Source: Pseudanabaena sp. BC1403
Lineage (GTDB): Bacteria > Cyanobacteriota > Cyanobacteriia > Pseudanabaenales > Pseudanabaenaceae
Assembly: GCF_002914585.1 (NCBI RefSeq)
Contig: NZ_PDDM01000027.1
Location: 1 to 64,000, forward strand
Length of the DNA stretch: 64,000 nucleotides
Direction of reading: 5' to 3'
Shown here in pieces: positions 17,694 to 27,021 of the stretch; positions within the stretch are counted from its first letter, which is position 1; each line of letters starts with the position of its first letter. The notes below the pieces were generated by a model, which searched no databases, was not told the origin of the DNA, and worked only from the letters and a program-made list of their open reading frames with translations. Position numbers and translations under genes: made by a program.

Positions 17694-20600
17694 CTACGAA
17701 CTCCTAACTTGAATCACAAAATGAAATGTTGCTCCTTGGGTAACTAGATGAGACTGCCAGTTTAAAGGAGGATTACCGCCAACTCCCCCAAAACTCTCAG
17801 CCCAGATCGTTCCATCCATTAGCTCAATTAATCTCCTACTAATCGCTAAACCTAAGCCAGTACCACCATATTTTCGGCTAATCGAGGTGTCAGCTTGCGT
17901 AAAAGCTTGAAATAGACTAGATATGCGATCGCCTTGAATACCGATGCCAGTATCAGTAACCGCAAATTTAAGTTCATACTGATCACCATCAGATAATGGG
18001 CTGCCACTAACCGCAACCGATACCTTGCCCTGAGGCGTGAATTTGATCGCATTCCCAACTAGATTAATCAGAATCTGACGCAAACGAGAGCTATCACCGA
18101 TCACATTTAAAGGAACATTAGAGTCGATTGTGTATTGCAGTTCAATTGTTTTGTCTTTAGCTTGACCATTCATTAAATTGCAAACTGAACTTAAGACCTC
18201 GGCTAAGACAAATTCTCTTTGCTCTATTTGGAGCATCCCTGATTCAATTTTAGAAAAATCAAGAATATCGTTGATGACCGCTAAAAGGACATCACCACTT
18301 TCTAGGATAGTTTGCACAAAGTCTTTTTGATCTTCCGTAAGTTCAGTCGTGGCAAGCAACTGCGCCATCACCAAAACTCCATTCATCGGCGTGCGTATTT
18401 CATGACTCATGTTAGCCAGAAACTCACTCTTCGCTCTAGTTGCCGCTTCTGCATCTTCTTTAGCTTTTGCCAAAGCTATTTCTGACAGTTTCCGTTCTGT
18501 GATATCCCTTGAAATTTGGATAACTGTATCTTCAGCCAAGGGCGAAATATTGGAAGAAAACCATATTTCTCTGCCATCAATTTCTAAAACATAATCACAA
18601 CTTGCCATTTGCTTGGTCGTTAAAGCTTTGTGAATGGTTTGCAAAATAAGAATCGCTACTTCCATCGGCAATTCTTCTTGAATTGGCTTGCTTAAAACCT
18701 CCTCTTGAGTTCCCTTTAGATTCACACCTTTGGTCGGAGCTACTTTGAGACAACGTCCCTCTGCATTACGCACTAAGATCACATCAGTAAGTGCATTAAA
18801 CAGAGTATTCTGTTCAATATATGCAGTCTTGAGATCGGCTTGACTTTCTCGCAGATCACTTTCAGTTTGTTTGCGATCGGTAACATCTATAGAGATGCCA
18901 GCAGTAGCATAAATATTGCCTTGCAGGTCACAAAGCGGAAACTTAGTTGCAAAAAAAGTGTGAATTCCATCAGGAAATTCTACGCTTTCTTCAACTTGAA
19001 TCGTAGATTTTTGTAGGATTGCCTGACGGTCGTTAGCCCGCAGACTATCGGCAACTTCTAAAGGTAGAAAATCATAATCAGTTTTGCCAAACATATCATC
19101 TTGACTAATTTTCGATACCCGTTCAAATTCTCTATTCACATTTAAATACTTGCCTTCTAGATCCTTGATATAGCTAATAGCAGGCATATTATTTAGAAAT
19201 GCTTCTAATCTTGACTCATTCTCAATGAGTTTAATTTTTAGTTGATTGCGATCGCTAATATCCTTCATGACACCGATCACACAGTCCTGATCGTCTATAC
19301 ATATAGTACTAGCCGATATTAAGACTGTTTTTCTCTGTTTCGTCTTAGTATGAACTACTGCTTCAAAATTTTGAATAATCCCTTTACTAATTAGGACTTC
19401 TCTATAATGCTGGAGATCTTCAATATTCTCCCATAGTTCAAGTTGCACACATGTTTTGCCAATAATATCGCTTGAGTAAGCTTCTAGAAAATTACACAGG
19501 CTTTGATTAACATATAAACATCTTCCTTCGGCTAATGTCGCAATCCATGCAGGATCGGGACTTGCCTGAAAAATTGTCGAAAATTTGACTTCTGAATCTC
19601 GCAGAGAATTTTCTACTAGTGAAAATGATTGATGGAGTTGTGCAGACATCCAGTTAAACGATGTTGCTAGAGTTTTGAGCTCAGCAATCTTTACGTCTTC
19701 TGGCAAACTTTGCCAATTACCCTTTGCGATCGATTCACTTGCCTTACTTAACTTCAATATTGAGCAAGAAATCCATCGAGCCGTGAGTAACCCCACCCCA
19801 ATTGCAACAAACACAATCAGTCCACAGAAAAGAATTGTCCAATTAGTACTTGTTTGAATCTCGGACATAAAGTCAGATTCTGGTATCACGATTACTGAGA
19901 GCCAATCTAAATCATTAGATCCAACTTCATTTTTTAGCGGTGCAATCTGCACAAAATATCGGGTGCCATCTTTCTCAAATCGAAACTGTTGACGTTCAGA
20001 AATATTTTCTAGACGACCAAAACGCTCTTTTAAATAATTTGCGGTTATTTGGGTTGTGGTATTTTGGCTATCAAAAACGCTTAGCCTCCGATTATCAGGA
20101 TTAACATTTTTAGCAAGAGTCTCTTTGTCTTGCGTTAATGGTGTCAATATACCTTGGCGAAAGGGAATTTCCCCTGTTGACATACCAATCATCTGCCCAT
20201 TGCGATCAATTATAAAGGCTTGTCCTGTTTTTCCAATTTTGAGTTTCTGGAGAAAATCCCCTAATTGAGTCAGCGATACCGAAGCTCCCAACACACCCTG
20301 AAAATTATTGTTGCGATCGAAGAATGGTAAGAAGTTGACCGCAATCAGTGAAGGCATATTCGGATTTGCCAGAGAAACAGTAATCTGCCACAGCGATCGC
20401 CCTGCATTTTTAGCCTTCCCATACCAAGGATTATTCGGCGGGTCGTTGTGAGGATCATATGTAGTCGAGCGTCTAAGAAGCTTGACACGATTTCCATCTC
20501 TATCAGCCAGATAGTTATCCCATATATTATTAGTTGATTTATCTCTCAGTCGAATCACACGAGAACCATCATCTAATTTTTCCACAATGAGAATTTCTTT

Positions 20601-20963
20601 TTGCTCATTCGAGATCGCCACAGCAGATACTTCTGGAAAGATCTGCGATTGTTGCCAAAAATATTTCTCTACAGCCGCTAAATCTTGCCAGTCTAGAATC
20701 CCCAGCTTGATACTAGCAGCATTATTGAGGTTGATTTCAGTTGGTTTGTTGAGATAGCTAACAAGGTTCTGATCAATGCGATCGCCTAATTCACTCATTA
20801 CCTGATTTGCCATTTTATCGACTGCCGTCTCGCTACTGCGATAGGACAAATAGCCTACCAGACCTACAGTCCCGATAATTTGTATCACAAACGGTACAAG
20901 CAACACCCAATAAAGCGAGATGTTACTTAGCAAAAATCGTTTGCGTAGATCTTGAAAAGACAT
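17694..20963 (-). CDS. Membrane sensor histidine kinase, dCache-HAMP-PAS(3)-HisKA-HATPase
   Basis: 1089 residues. A membrane segment (about 16-36), a large periplasmic double-Cache sensor (about 45-370; typical NPWYGKA and GVLGASVSL motifs), a second membrane segment (about 378-398) with HAMP, three PAS domains with PAC-like tails (VIGVMKDISDRNQ, YATAGISIDVTDRKQ, DTVIQISRDITERKL), HisKA with [15 protein letters not shown], and HATPase with VGNAIKFTPQG, DTGIGIQ and [17 protein letters not shown]. There is no receiver domain, so it must signal to a separate regulator. The periplasmic Cache fold suggests a small-molecule ligand; identity unknown. Confidence 0.9.
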   Translation of the reverse strand: MSFQDLRKRFLLSNISLYWVLLVPFVIQIIGTVGLVGYLSYRSSETAVDKMANQVMSELGDRIDQNLVSYLNKPTEINLNNAASIKLGILDWQDLAAVEKYFWQQSQIFPEVSAVAISNEQKEILIVEKLDDGSRVIRLRDKSTNNIWDNYLADRDGNRVKLLRRSTTYDPHNDPPNNPWYGKAKNAGRSLWQITVSLANPNMPSLIAVNFLPFFDRNNNFQGVLGASVSLTQLGDFLQKLKIGKTGQAFIIDRNGQMIGMSTGEIPFRQGILTPLTQDKETLAKNVNPDNRRLSVFDSQNTTTQITANYLKERFGRLENISERQQFRFEKDGTRYFVQIAPLKNEVGSNDLDWLSVIVIPESDFMSEIQTSTNWTILFCGLIVFVAIGVGLLTARWISCSILKLSKASESIAKGNWQSLPEDVKIAELKTLATSFNWMSAQLHQSFSLVENSLRDSEVKFSTIFQASPDPAWIATLAEGRCLYVNQSLCNFLEAYSSDIIGKTCVQLELWENIEDLQHYREVLISKGIIQNFEAVVHTKTKQRKTVLISASTICIDDQDCVIGVMKDISDRNQLKIKLIENESRLEAFLNNMPAISYIKDLEGKYLNVNREFERVSKISQDDMFGKTDYDFLPLEVADSLRANDRQAILQKSTIQVEESVEFPDGIHTFFATKFPLCDLQGNIYATAGISIDVTDRKQTESDLRESQADLKTAYIEQNTLFNALTDVILVRNAEGRCLKVAPTKGVNLKGTQEEVLSKPIQEELPMEVAILILQTIHKALTTKQMASCDYVLEIDGREIWFSSNISPLAEDTVIQISRDITERKLSEIALAKAKEDAEAATRAKSEFLANMSHEIRTPMNGVLVMAQLLATTELTEDQKDFVQTILESGDVLLAVINDILDFSKIESGMLQIEQREFVLAEVLSSVCNLMNGQAKDKTIELQYTIDSNVPLNVIGDSSRLRQILINLVGNAIKFTPQGKVSVAVSGSPLSDGDQYELKFAVTDTGIGIQGDRISSLFQAFTQADTSISRKYGGTGLGLAISRRLIELMDGTIWAESFGGVGGNPPLNWQSHLVTQGATFHFVIQVRSS

Positions 20964-21071
20964 CTATAAATTTATGCCCATGAGATATATAGCTCTAAAT
21001 TGTATAGCGATTGTCAGTTGTGAAACCAATTTTTGAGTTATCAGCACCTACGGCACTAACTAAAAAGAAAG

Positions 21072-21650
21072 TTAGACGGGGCGGACAAACCATAAACTAC
21101 GTTTGCCATCGTGAGAAATACAATCCAGAATCAGGTCTTTGACCTTAATTGGTAAGCGCCCACTCCTACGCGATCGCCGTAAACTACTGGGGGAACATTC
21201 CAGAATTTTGGCAATCTCGGTAGTTGTCCAGAGTCGAGTAAACAAATCATCTGGGAAAGAAGACATACTCAGAGCTAGATCTTTCCATGCCTGAACATAA
21301 ATTTCAGTTGCATCAGTATGCTGGATTATTGTTTCATTGTCATTGCTATTGTCTAGCTCCACAAGAGCAGGAGGTCTAGGATCTAATTCACCAAAAATAT
21401 CAGTATCAATATAAACTTGGACATTGAAGATATCATCCCAACTTTTAAGAAATGCCTCCTCATTCACTATTTCCAAATTATTTTGATCGCTTCCCAAAGA
21501 TAGACCTGCAAAAGATTGTACCTCTGTATCTCTTTTTACTGTAGAGATAAGGTTTTTTAGAGATTCGATTATATTTTGTTTGTTATGTTTTTTGTAGAGA
21601 CGAATGATCTCTTGGATATACAGAGCAAGCTCTTTTGGGACAGCTTGCAT
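21072..21650 (-). CDS. Hypothetical protein with C-terminal MerR-like HTH
   Basis: About 192 residues from the ATG at 21650; an upstream TTG at 21725 would add 25 residues and no good ribosome-binding site distinguishes them. The N-terminal two thirds are unrecognised and acidic. The C-terminus has a helix-turn-helix like those of excisionase/MerR proteins (LWTTTEIAKILECSPSSLRR, then RSGRLPIKV) followed by a short strand ending SLWFVRPV. DNA binding is inferred. It lies alone between a sensor kinase and a divergent hydrolase gene. Confidence 0.6.
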   Translation of the reverse strand: MQAVPKELALYIQEIIRLYKKHNKQNIIESLKNLISTVKRDTEVQSFAGLSLGSDQNNLEIVNEEAFLKSWDDIFNVQVYIDTDIFGELDPRPPALVELDNSNDNETIIQHTDATEIYVQAWKDLALSMSSFPDDLFTRLWTTTEIAKILECSPSSLRRSRRSGRLPIKVKDLILDCISHDGKRSLWFVRPV

Positions 21651-21822
21651 CTCGACATCTGATTGCTGCGTTGTAGGTAAGGGATCAACCACATGAAAGA
21701 CCCAAGTAAAATTGCTGTGGAACAATAAAAGATTTCAAATAAATCCACGATTTTAAAAGTATAACGCTAGTCTCTATGGTGACAACAACTATTCACTGAT
21801 TTGGTGATCAGCAAAAGCACGT

Positions 21823-22773
21823 ATGTTTTCAAACAACCTTTCAATCTCTTCAAAATTTACCAATAAATTCCCAATAATTTATTCTGATCGTTTTTTGAGT
21901 CATGATACTGGGCTTTATCATCCAGAAAAATCTGGTCGGCTTACAGCGATAGTTGAGGCTCTCAAAAATTCAGCGATCGCAACGCAATTAACTTGGCAAG
22001 AACCAACCTATCGGCAAAGCATCTTAAAAGAAGTACTTCGCTTTCATACTCAAGAATATCTTGAAACTTTGCAAGCAATTACTGAGCGTGGCGGAGGTTA
22101 TATAGACGGAGATACGATCGCGTCAGCGCAAACTTACGATGTGGCACTACTTGCCCTGAGTGCTTGGCTTGATGGTGTTGATCTAGTTCTAGAGTCAGGT
22201 CGCCCCGCTTTTGTACTAGCACGTCCGCCTGGTCATCATGCTCGTGCTCATTCAGGGATGGGATTTTGCATTTTTGGTAATGCCGCGATCGCAGCGATGT
22301 CTGCGATTGATCGATTACATCTCCAGCGTGTTGCCATCCTCGACTGGGATGTCCATCACGGTAATGGCACACAGGAGGCAGTTTGGGATCGTCCTGATAT
22401 TGCCTATATCTCTACGCACCAAGCACCGTTTTATCCGATGACAGGTCGCAAAGATGAGACAGGAAATCATGACAATATTTTGAATATCCCAATGCGATCG
22501 GGTTCAGCGATCGCGGAATATTTACCCGTGTTTGAAAATCAGATCATGCCGTTTTTACGAAATTTCAATCCTGACTTATTAATTGTCAGCGCAGGATTTG
22601 ATGCTAATGCTGACGATCCTTTAGCTAGTATTTTGCTGAAGCCAGAAGATTTTGGCACATTTACTAAAATGTGTTTAGATCTAACCCCAAAGATCTTATT
22701 TGGGTTAGAAGGCGGCTATGACTTTGATAGTCTTTCGCAATCAGTCATTGCGGTAATCGAGCAATGCCTATAA
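21823..22773 (+). CDS. Histone deacetylase/acetoin utilisation (AcuC/AphA) family hydrolase
   Basis: Zinc-dependent amidohydrolase of 316 residues. Motifs: HDTGLYHPEKSGRL near the N-terminus, RPPGHHARAHSGMGFCIFGN (the active-site His pair), DWDVHHGNGTQ and AGFDANADDPLA (zinc ligands), and LEGGYDFDSLSQSV at the end. Bacterial members deacetylate polyamines, lysine residues or small amides; the substrate here is not evident. ATG start; followed by a strong terminator. Confidence 0.9.
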   Translation: MFSNNLSISSKFTNKFPIIYSDRFLSHDTGLYHPEKSGRLTAIVEALKNSAIATQLTWQEPTYRQSILKEVLRFHTQEYLETLQAITERGGGYIDGDTIASAQTYDVALLALSAWLDGVDLVLESGRPAFVLARPPGHHARAHSGMGFCIFGNAAIAAMSAIDRLHLQRVAILDWDVHHGNGTQEAVWDRPDIAYISTHQAPFYPMTGRKDETGNHDNILNIPMRSGSAIAEYLPVFENQIMPFLRNFNPDLLIVSAGFDANADDPLASILLKPEDFGTFTKMCLDLTPKILFGLEGGYDFDSLSQSVIAVIEQCL

Positions 22774-22807
22774 AAAAAGAGAGACGCATCGCGTCTCTCT
22801 TTTTTTT
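22772..22807. terminator. Bidirectional terminator between convergent genes
   Basis: AAAAAAAGAGAGACGC, ATC loop, GCGTCTCTCTTTTTTT: perfect stem flanked by A and T runs, overlapping the stop of the hydrolase gene. Confidence 0.85.
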
Positions 22808-22808
22808 G

Positions 22809-22844
22809 AAAAAGTAAAGGACGCATCGCGTCCTTATACTTTTT
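22809..22844 (-). terminator. rpsR terminator
   Basis: AAAAAGTA-AAGGACGC / GCGTCCTT-ATACTTTTT around ATC, directly beyond the rpsR stop. The core GACGCATCGCGTC is shared with the neighbouring hairpin at 22772. Confidence 0.75.
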
Positions 22845-23070
22845 AACCTTCTTTGTTGATGAAAGGCAGTAACGCAACTACACGGGCTTGTTTAATCGCT
22901 GTCGTCAATGCACGCTGTTGCTTTGCAGTTAAACCTGTAATGCGGCGAGGCAAAATCTTGCCGCGCTCAGTGATGTATTTACGCAGTAATTCGACATCTT
23001 TATAGTCGATTTTGGCAGCAGGCGCGATCGGGGAGAGGCGCTTGCGATAAAAAGAGGAGTTCATTGCCAT
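22843..23070 (-). CDS. rpsR: 30S ribosomal protein S18
   Basis: 75 residues, normal length, with the family core [44 protein letters not shown]. Component of the small-subunit platform. Follows rpmG by 38 bp in the usual cyanobacterial rpmG-rpsR order. ATG start. Confidence 0.98.
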   Translation of the reverse strand: MAMNSSFYRKRLSPIAPAAKIDYKDVELLRKYITERGKILPRRITGLTAKQQRALTTAIKQARVVALLPFINKEG

Positions 23071-23108
23071 GATTGGGATTACGCGGTTTTAGTTATTGGA
23101 TTAGTGGA

Positions 23109-23303
23109 CTATTTGATTTCTTTATGAACGGTATGAGAGTTGCAATGAGGGCAGAACTTTTTGAGTTCTAATCTTGCGGTTGTATTACGACGATTTTTCA
23201 TAGTCGTATAACGAGACACACCAGGCGATCGCTTGTTAGCATTAGTGCGACATTCGGTGCACTCTAATGTAACTACGAGACGGACACCTTTGTTTTTAGC
23301 CAT
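23109..23303 (-). CDS. rpmG: 50S ribosomal protein L33
   Basis: 64 residues with two CxxC pairs (LECTEC and KFCPHCNSH), i.e. the zinc-binding form, and [21 protein letters not shown]. Large-subunit protein; first gene of the rpmG-rpsR pair. ATG start at 23303. Confidence 0.97.
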   Translation of the reverse strand: MAKNKGVRLVVTLECTECRTNANKRSPGVSRYTTMKNRRNTTARLELKKFCPHCNSHTVHKEIK

Positions 23304-23536
23304 TTTTTTAGTTGTGAGATTACTTAAAAGTGCGATCTACAATTGTTACACAGAAATATACCAATTTTCAATTTAGAATCCAGAAACTTTTTAAAAAGGC
23401 TGCTTTTTAGCCATTTCAAAAACTTTTCAGAGTCCAAATTGAGTTCAAAGTTGAGCAATTGGATTCGTGCAAAGTTATACAGAATAGATTTTTATATCGC
23501 TGTAACGTCAGGCTTGTAGATCAATGCACAAGAGTG

Positions 23537-24580
23537 ATGTTTATGGTAGCAACCCAAGAAGTATATTTGCCACGCAATTGCACCTTTAGCCCAACTGATT
23601 GGCATGCGCTTGCGCCCTTCTGGTATCCTGTTGCCTTCTCCCATGAAATCACAACCGAAAAGCCCTATGGCACGCATCTATTAGACGAGCGCTTAGTAAT
23701 CTATCGAGTTTCCGATGGTACGATTATCGTTGCCAAAGATCTATGCCTACATCGAGGCGCACCCCTAAGCTTGGGCTGGATTGAAAACGATCGCCTCGTT
23801 TGCCCCTATCATGGTGTGCAATATGACTGCGATGCCAAATGTGTCTTTATTCCTGCTCAGCCCGATGCCACAATTCCATTAAGACTCAAGCTTAAGACCT
23901 ATCCAGTTATGGAACGCTATGGTTTAGTCTGGACAAGATTGGTAGACAATGGTTCAGTTCCATTTCCTGAATTGGCTGAATGGGAAGATCCAGATTATAT
24001 TCAGGTACTGCCCAATTCTGTTGATTTGGATGCGGCAGCAGGTCGGCAAGTAGAAGGATTCTTGGATGTCAGTCATTTTGCCTTTATTCATGCTAAATCC
24101 TTTGGCGAAGCTGATAATCCAGAAGTTCCAGACTATACCATTGAGCAAACTAGCTCTGGATTCAGAGCTGACTATATCAGCTCTGTTAGTAACTATGCTC
24201 ATGGCATGAAGCATTTAGCTCCACCAGATTTTTCGTGGCGCAGACTATTTGAACTATTTGTTCCTTTCACCGCCAAATTAACCGTCTTTTTCCCTCATGG
24301 GAAACTCCATGTTCTCAATGCGGCTTCCCCAATCTCTGCCCGTAAAACTCGATTATTCGTGCCGATTTGTCGGAACTTCGATAAAGATGCTCCACTACAA
24401 GATACCCTCGATTTTAATGATCAGGTGTTTTATGAGGACAAGGCGATCGTTGAGGAGCAATGGCCTGAAGATTTGCCCATTTGCCTTGCTGATGAGGTAC
24501 ATATTGCAGGTGATAAAAGCTCGATCACTTTTCGGAAAAAGCTAGCAGCGATCGGCTTAGGCAAATCTTTCACTTCCTAG
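23537..24580 (+). CDS. Rieske [2Fe-2S] non-haem iron oxygenase
   Basis: About 347 residues from the ATG at 23537 (another ATG at 23543; a TTG at 23459 would add a tail unlike family members). The Rieske motif CLHRGAPLSLGWIENDRLVCPYHG supplies the Cys/His ligands of the cluster; a catalytic-domain iron site is indicated by GFLDVSHFAFIHAKSFG. The N-terminus (WHALAPFWYPVAFS) and overall layout resemble the pheophorbide a oxygenase/chlorophyllide oxygenase-like and vanillate demethylase-like group. The substrate cannot be deduced from the sequence; a pigment or aromatic compound is plausible. Monocistronic. Confidence 0.85.
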   Translation: MFMVATQEVYLPRNCTFSPTDWHALAPFWYPVAFSHEITTEKPYGTHLLDERLVIYRVSDGTIIVAKDLCLHRGAPLSLGWIENDRLVCPYHGVQYDCDAKCVFIPAQPDATIPLRLKLKTYPVMERYGLVWTRLVDNGSVPFPELAEWEDPDYIQVLPNSVDLDAAAGRQVEGFLDVSHFAFIHAKSFGEADNPEVPDYTIEQTSSGFRADYISSVSNYAHGMKHLAPPDFSWRRLFELFVPFTAKLTVFFPHGKLHVLNAASPISARKTRLFVPICRNFDKDAPLQDTLDFNDQVFYEDKAIVEEQWPEDLPICLADEVHIAGDKSSITFRKKLAAIGLGKSFTS

Positions 24581-24601
24581 TTTGATATTAATATTCGTGC
24601 T

Positions 24602-24642
24602 GCAAAATGGGAAGAATCGCAAAGCGATTCTTCCCATTTTGC
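24602..24642. terminator. Bidirectional terminator
   Basis: Perfect 19-bp stem GCAAAATGGGAAGAATCGC with AAA loop, between the convergent oxygenase and secreted-protein genes. Confidence 0.75.
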
Positions 24643-24668
24643 GGTTTGCGATCGCATTGCTGGATAAA

Positions 24669-25286
24669 TTATTTACCTGAATAAGGTAGTGAGGAGTGGT
24701 GAACAATAATGCGTAGCTTACCAGTATCGTCCTTAAAGAACTGCCAAGTTTTGTCTACGGTGATCACATTGCCATCTTTATCGGTAAGAGTCACTTTACC
24801 CATAGAAGTAGCCGTATCGCCAGAAATAAAGATTCCAATATTCTTACTCTCTACTTTTCGCCAACCATTCAAAGCAAAACCTTTATCTCTCGGAAATGTA
24901 GGATCATCGCCGACAAAATAAGCCAGAGCGCTTGCACGGGTAGTTCGGAATGTCTGGGGAGCTGTAGTGAGTGTTGGCTTGAAAAGAACAAGTCCAAATT
25001 GGTAACCGTAGGCTTCGTCAATTACCTTTCCAGCTAATGCTTTAGCAGCATCTTTTCCCTCAGTCTCGTATGTCTTGGAAATAGATACCAATGCGTCCCC
25101 CCAAGCTTTTTGGGCTGCTAAAACCTCGCTTTCAGTAATTGCTCTGTTTACAATAGTTGTCTTCAGGCTTGAAGGAGCTATTGTGCTACTAGGTTGTGCA
25201 ACAGCTGTCTGAACTACTAATAGAGCCTCAGAAGCAAATATAACTGTAGCAAACAATGCTGAAACGCTAGTCTTCCAAAATTTCAT
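24669..25286 (-). CDS. Secreted hypothetical protein, NTF2/SnoaL-like
   Basis: 205 residues with a signal peptide (about 1-30, cleavage likely after AVAQP). The mature part begins with a helix (ESEVLAAQKAWGDALVSIS) and ends with strands (KNIGIFISGDTATSMGKVTLTD, GNVITVDKTWQFFKDD, LRIIVHHSSLPYSG) in a pattern resembling an NTF2-like cone fold. Proteins of this type occur in many proteobacteria and cyanobacteria without known function. ATG start; alone. Confidence 0.65.
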   Translation of the reverse strand: MKFWKTSVSALFATVIFASEALLVVQTAVAQPSSTIAPSSLKTTIVNRAITESEVLAAQKAWGDALVSISKTYETEGKDAAKALAGKVIDEAYGYQFGLVLFKPTLTTAPQTFRTTRASALAYFVGDDPTFPRDKGFALNGWRKVESKNIGIFISGDTATSMGKVTLTDKDGNVITVDKTWQFFKDDTGKLRIIVHHSSLPYSGK

Positions 25287-25422
25287 AATTGTTATAGTTT
25301 GGGAATATTATCTAGCTAATCGTCCCATAAATTCTGCACTTAAAACTGCAAAATATCGCTTAATAGTCTAGATTTGTTGCCACAGCGATATTCCCCGCAA
25401 CGTTTATTCATAAAAATATCGT

Positions 25423-26469
25423 TTATATCCGTAAGCTTTGAGGATTAATTCCAGATTTAATCGCGGTTAAAACCCCGATCGCTTCCCAATAATTTTCAAC
25501 TTGAATACCTTTTAAGCCCAACATTTCAGGCGTAACATTCAATGCTGTTTGATTTTCTCTAACAAAAATAGTCTGCACATGGGGAAGTGGATTAAGTGCT
25601 AGTAAACCTGCGCCGCCACAGGCACTATAGGGAGTGACGATCGCATCAATATGATCGGCTGTCAAATCACCAGCATTAAATAAATCTGGCGATGTAATGA
25701 TTTTTGGGGCGCGGCTCAAGCCAACCAATACACAAGGCAAAAACGTATAACCTAATTCTTCGGCAGCAGCGCGAGGCGAAACGCTCGGATCTAGTGGCAA
25801 TGGTTGCAAAGCAGGAGCATGGGCGCAGGGAATAGCAAATTCTCGCACGATCGCATGACTAATTACGGCTTCGGCTCCCGCAAGCGCATCCACACCTTTA
25901 CCTTGGCGATAGTTTTGTAATGCTTCGCTATCTGAGTCATCAGGAAATCTTGCCACCACTGCGATCGCTTCGACTTTGGAGACTTTAATTAATTTTTCGG
26001 CGGCTCTTAATAAGCTATCGAGATTCGCGATCGTTCCCCATGTCGCGCCAGAGGCTCCCGATCGCAGTTCTACACCAAGAGGCTGATCGGTAACGAGAAT
26101 ATCCGTAATATTTAAACCTAACGTGGCTTGAGCAGCTGCGATCGCTTGACGATGACGCAATTCTAAATCTGGCTCCATACTGCGATCGAGAATTACACCA
26201 ATTCGATTAGCTCGCACAGGACGCAAACCCCAATTCCCCCTTGCCATGCGATCGATCGCATAACCTTCCACATACAAAACATTCGGCATTGACCAATATA
26301 AACTCGCGCCGTTTAAGACATTGGGATGCGTAATCACGTTATCAGCTATAGATGCGATCGCTCTCGCCACTGGCAATGCATCCCCTGCATAGCCACCAAT
26401 AGCAGCATTAATTCCCGTTGGAACAAGCAGTAAGACATTAAAACCTTGAGAAGTAGATTGTAGTTGCAT
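25423..26469 (-). CDS. DUF3326 family protein
   Basis: 348 residues with the cyanobacterial/plant DUF3326 signature: LVPTGINAAIGGYAGDALPVARAIA, the VITHPNVLNGASLYW motif, GLRPVRANRIGVILDRSME and C-terminal VTPYSACGGAGLLAL. Biochemical function is not established. It begins 5 nt after yoeB, so the toxin-antitoxin genes and DUF3326 may be one transcript. Confidence 0.85.
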   Translation of the reverse strand: MQLQSTSQGFNVLLLVPTGINAAIGGYAGDALPVARAIASIADNVITHPNVLNGASLYWSMPNVLYVEGYAIDRMARGNWGLRPVRANRIGVILDRSMEPDLELRHRQAIAAAQATLGLNITDILVTDQPLGVELRSGASGATWGTIANLDSLLRAAEKLIKVSKVEAIAVVARFPDDSDSEALQNYRQGKGVDALAGAEAVISHAIVREFAIPCAHAPALQPLPLDPSVSPRAAAEELGYTFLPCVLVGLSRAPKIITSPDLFNAGDLTADHIDAIVTPYSACGGAGLLALNPLPHVQTIFVRENQTALNVTPEMLGLKGIQVENYWEAIGVLTAIKSGINPQSLRI

Positions 26470-26474
26470 GAGAC

Positions 26475-26729
26475 TTAGTAATGATAGCGAAGTTGAGCAA
26501 CTAGTAAAGAATCAGCTTCAGACTTGTAAATAATGCGATGCTCGTCAGTAATACGTCTTGACCAATACCCTGAAAAGCCATGTTTTAAGGCTTCTGGTTT
26601 ACCAATCCCCTCATAGGGATTACGTTGAATTTCTTTGATCAGCATATTAATCCGTTTGAGGATTTTAGAATCAGTGCGTTGCCAATAGAGATAATCTTCC
26701 CATGCATCGTCAGAGAAAGTTATCGTCAT
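26475..26729 (-). CDS. yoeB: YoeB/Txe-family ribosome-dependent mRNA endonuclease toxin
   Basis: 84 residues, the usual size, RelE fold. Catalytic residues recognisable from YoeB: Glu in KPEALKH, Arg in SRRITDEHRIIY, and the C-terminal His-Tyr (QLRYHY). Cleaves mRNA at ribosomes when freed from YefM. The start overlaps the end of yefM by 4 bp (ATGA). Confidence 0.92.
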   Translation of the reverse strand: MTITFSDDAWEDYLYWQRTDSKILKRINMLIKEIQRNPYEGIGKPEALKHGFSGYWSRRITDEHRIIYKSEADSLLVAQLRYHY

Positions 26730-26977
26730 TCGACAAGTTCTCTCTGCTTGCCCTTGCCAGATTCTAGATCAGCGATCGACCGAATCAATCTCTGAGCATT
26801 TTTGGGACTACGCAGAAGATAAGCAGTTTCTGTAAGAGATTCATAATCTTCAAGCGACATAATCACCACCGAATTTTGATTCTGGCGAGTGACAATTACA
26901 GGATCATGATCATCACAAACCTTTTCTAAAGTTTTGGCAAGATTGTTGCGTACATAGGTATAAGTAACTGCGTTCAT
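26726..26977 (-). CDS. yefM: YefM/Phd-family antitoxin
   Basis: 83 residues from the ATG at 26977, which has AGGTG 6 nt upstream; an in-frame GTG lies 9 nt earlier. Phd/YefM DNA-binding N-terminus (VTYTYVRNNLAKTLEKVCDDHDPVIVTRQNQNSVVIMSLEDYESL) and a flexible C-terminus that wraps the toxin. Represses its own promoter with YoeB in known systems. Confidence 0.92.
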   Translation of the reverse strand: MNAVTYTYVRNNLAKTLEKVCDDHDPVIVTRQNQNSVVIMSLEDYESLTETAYLLRSPKNAQRLIRSIADLESGKGKQRELVE

Positions 26978-27021
26978 GTCAATCACCTAACGAATATTTA
27001 TGTACAATACATTGTACATGT

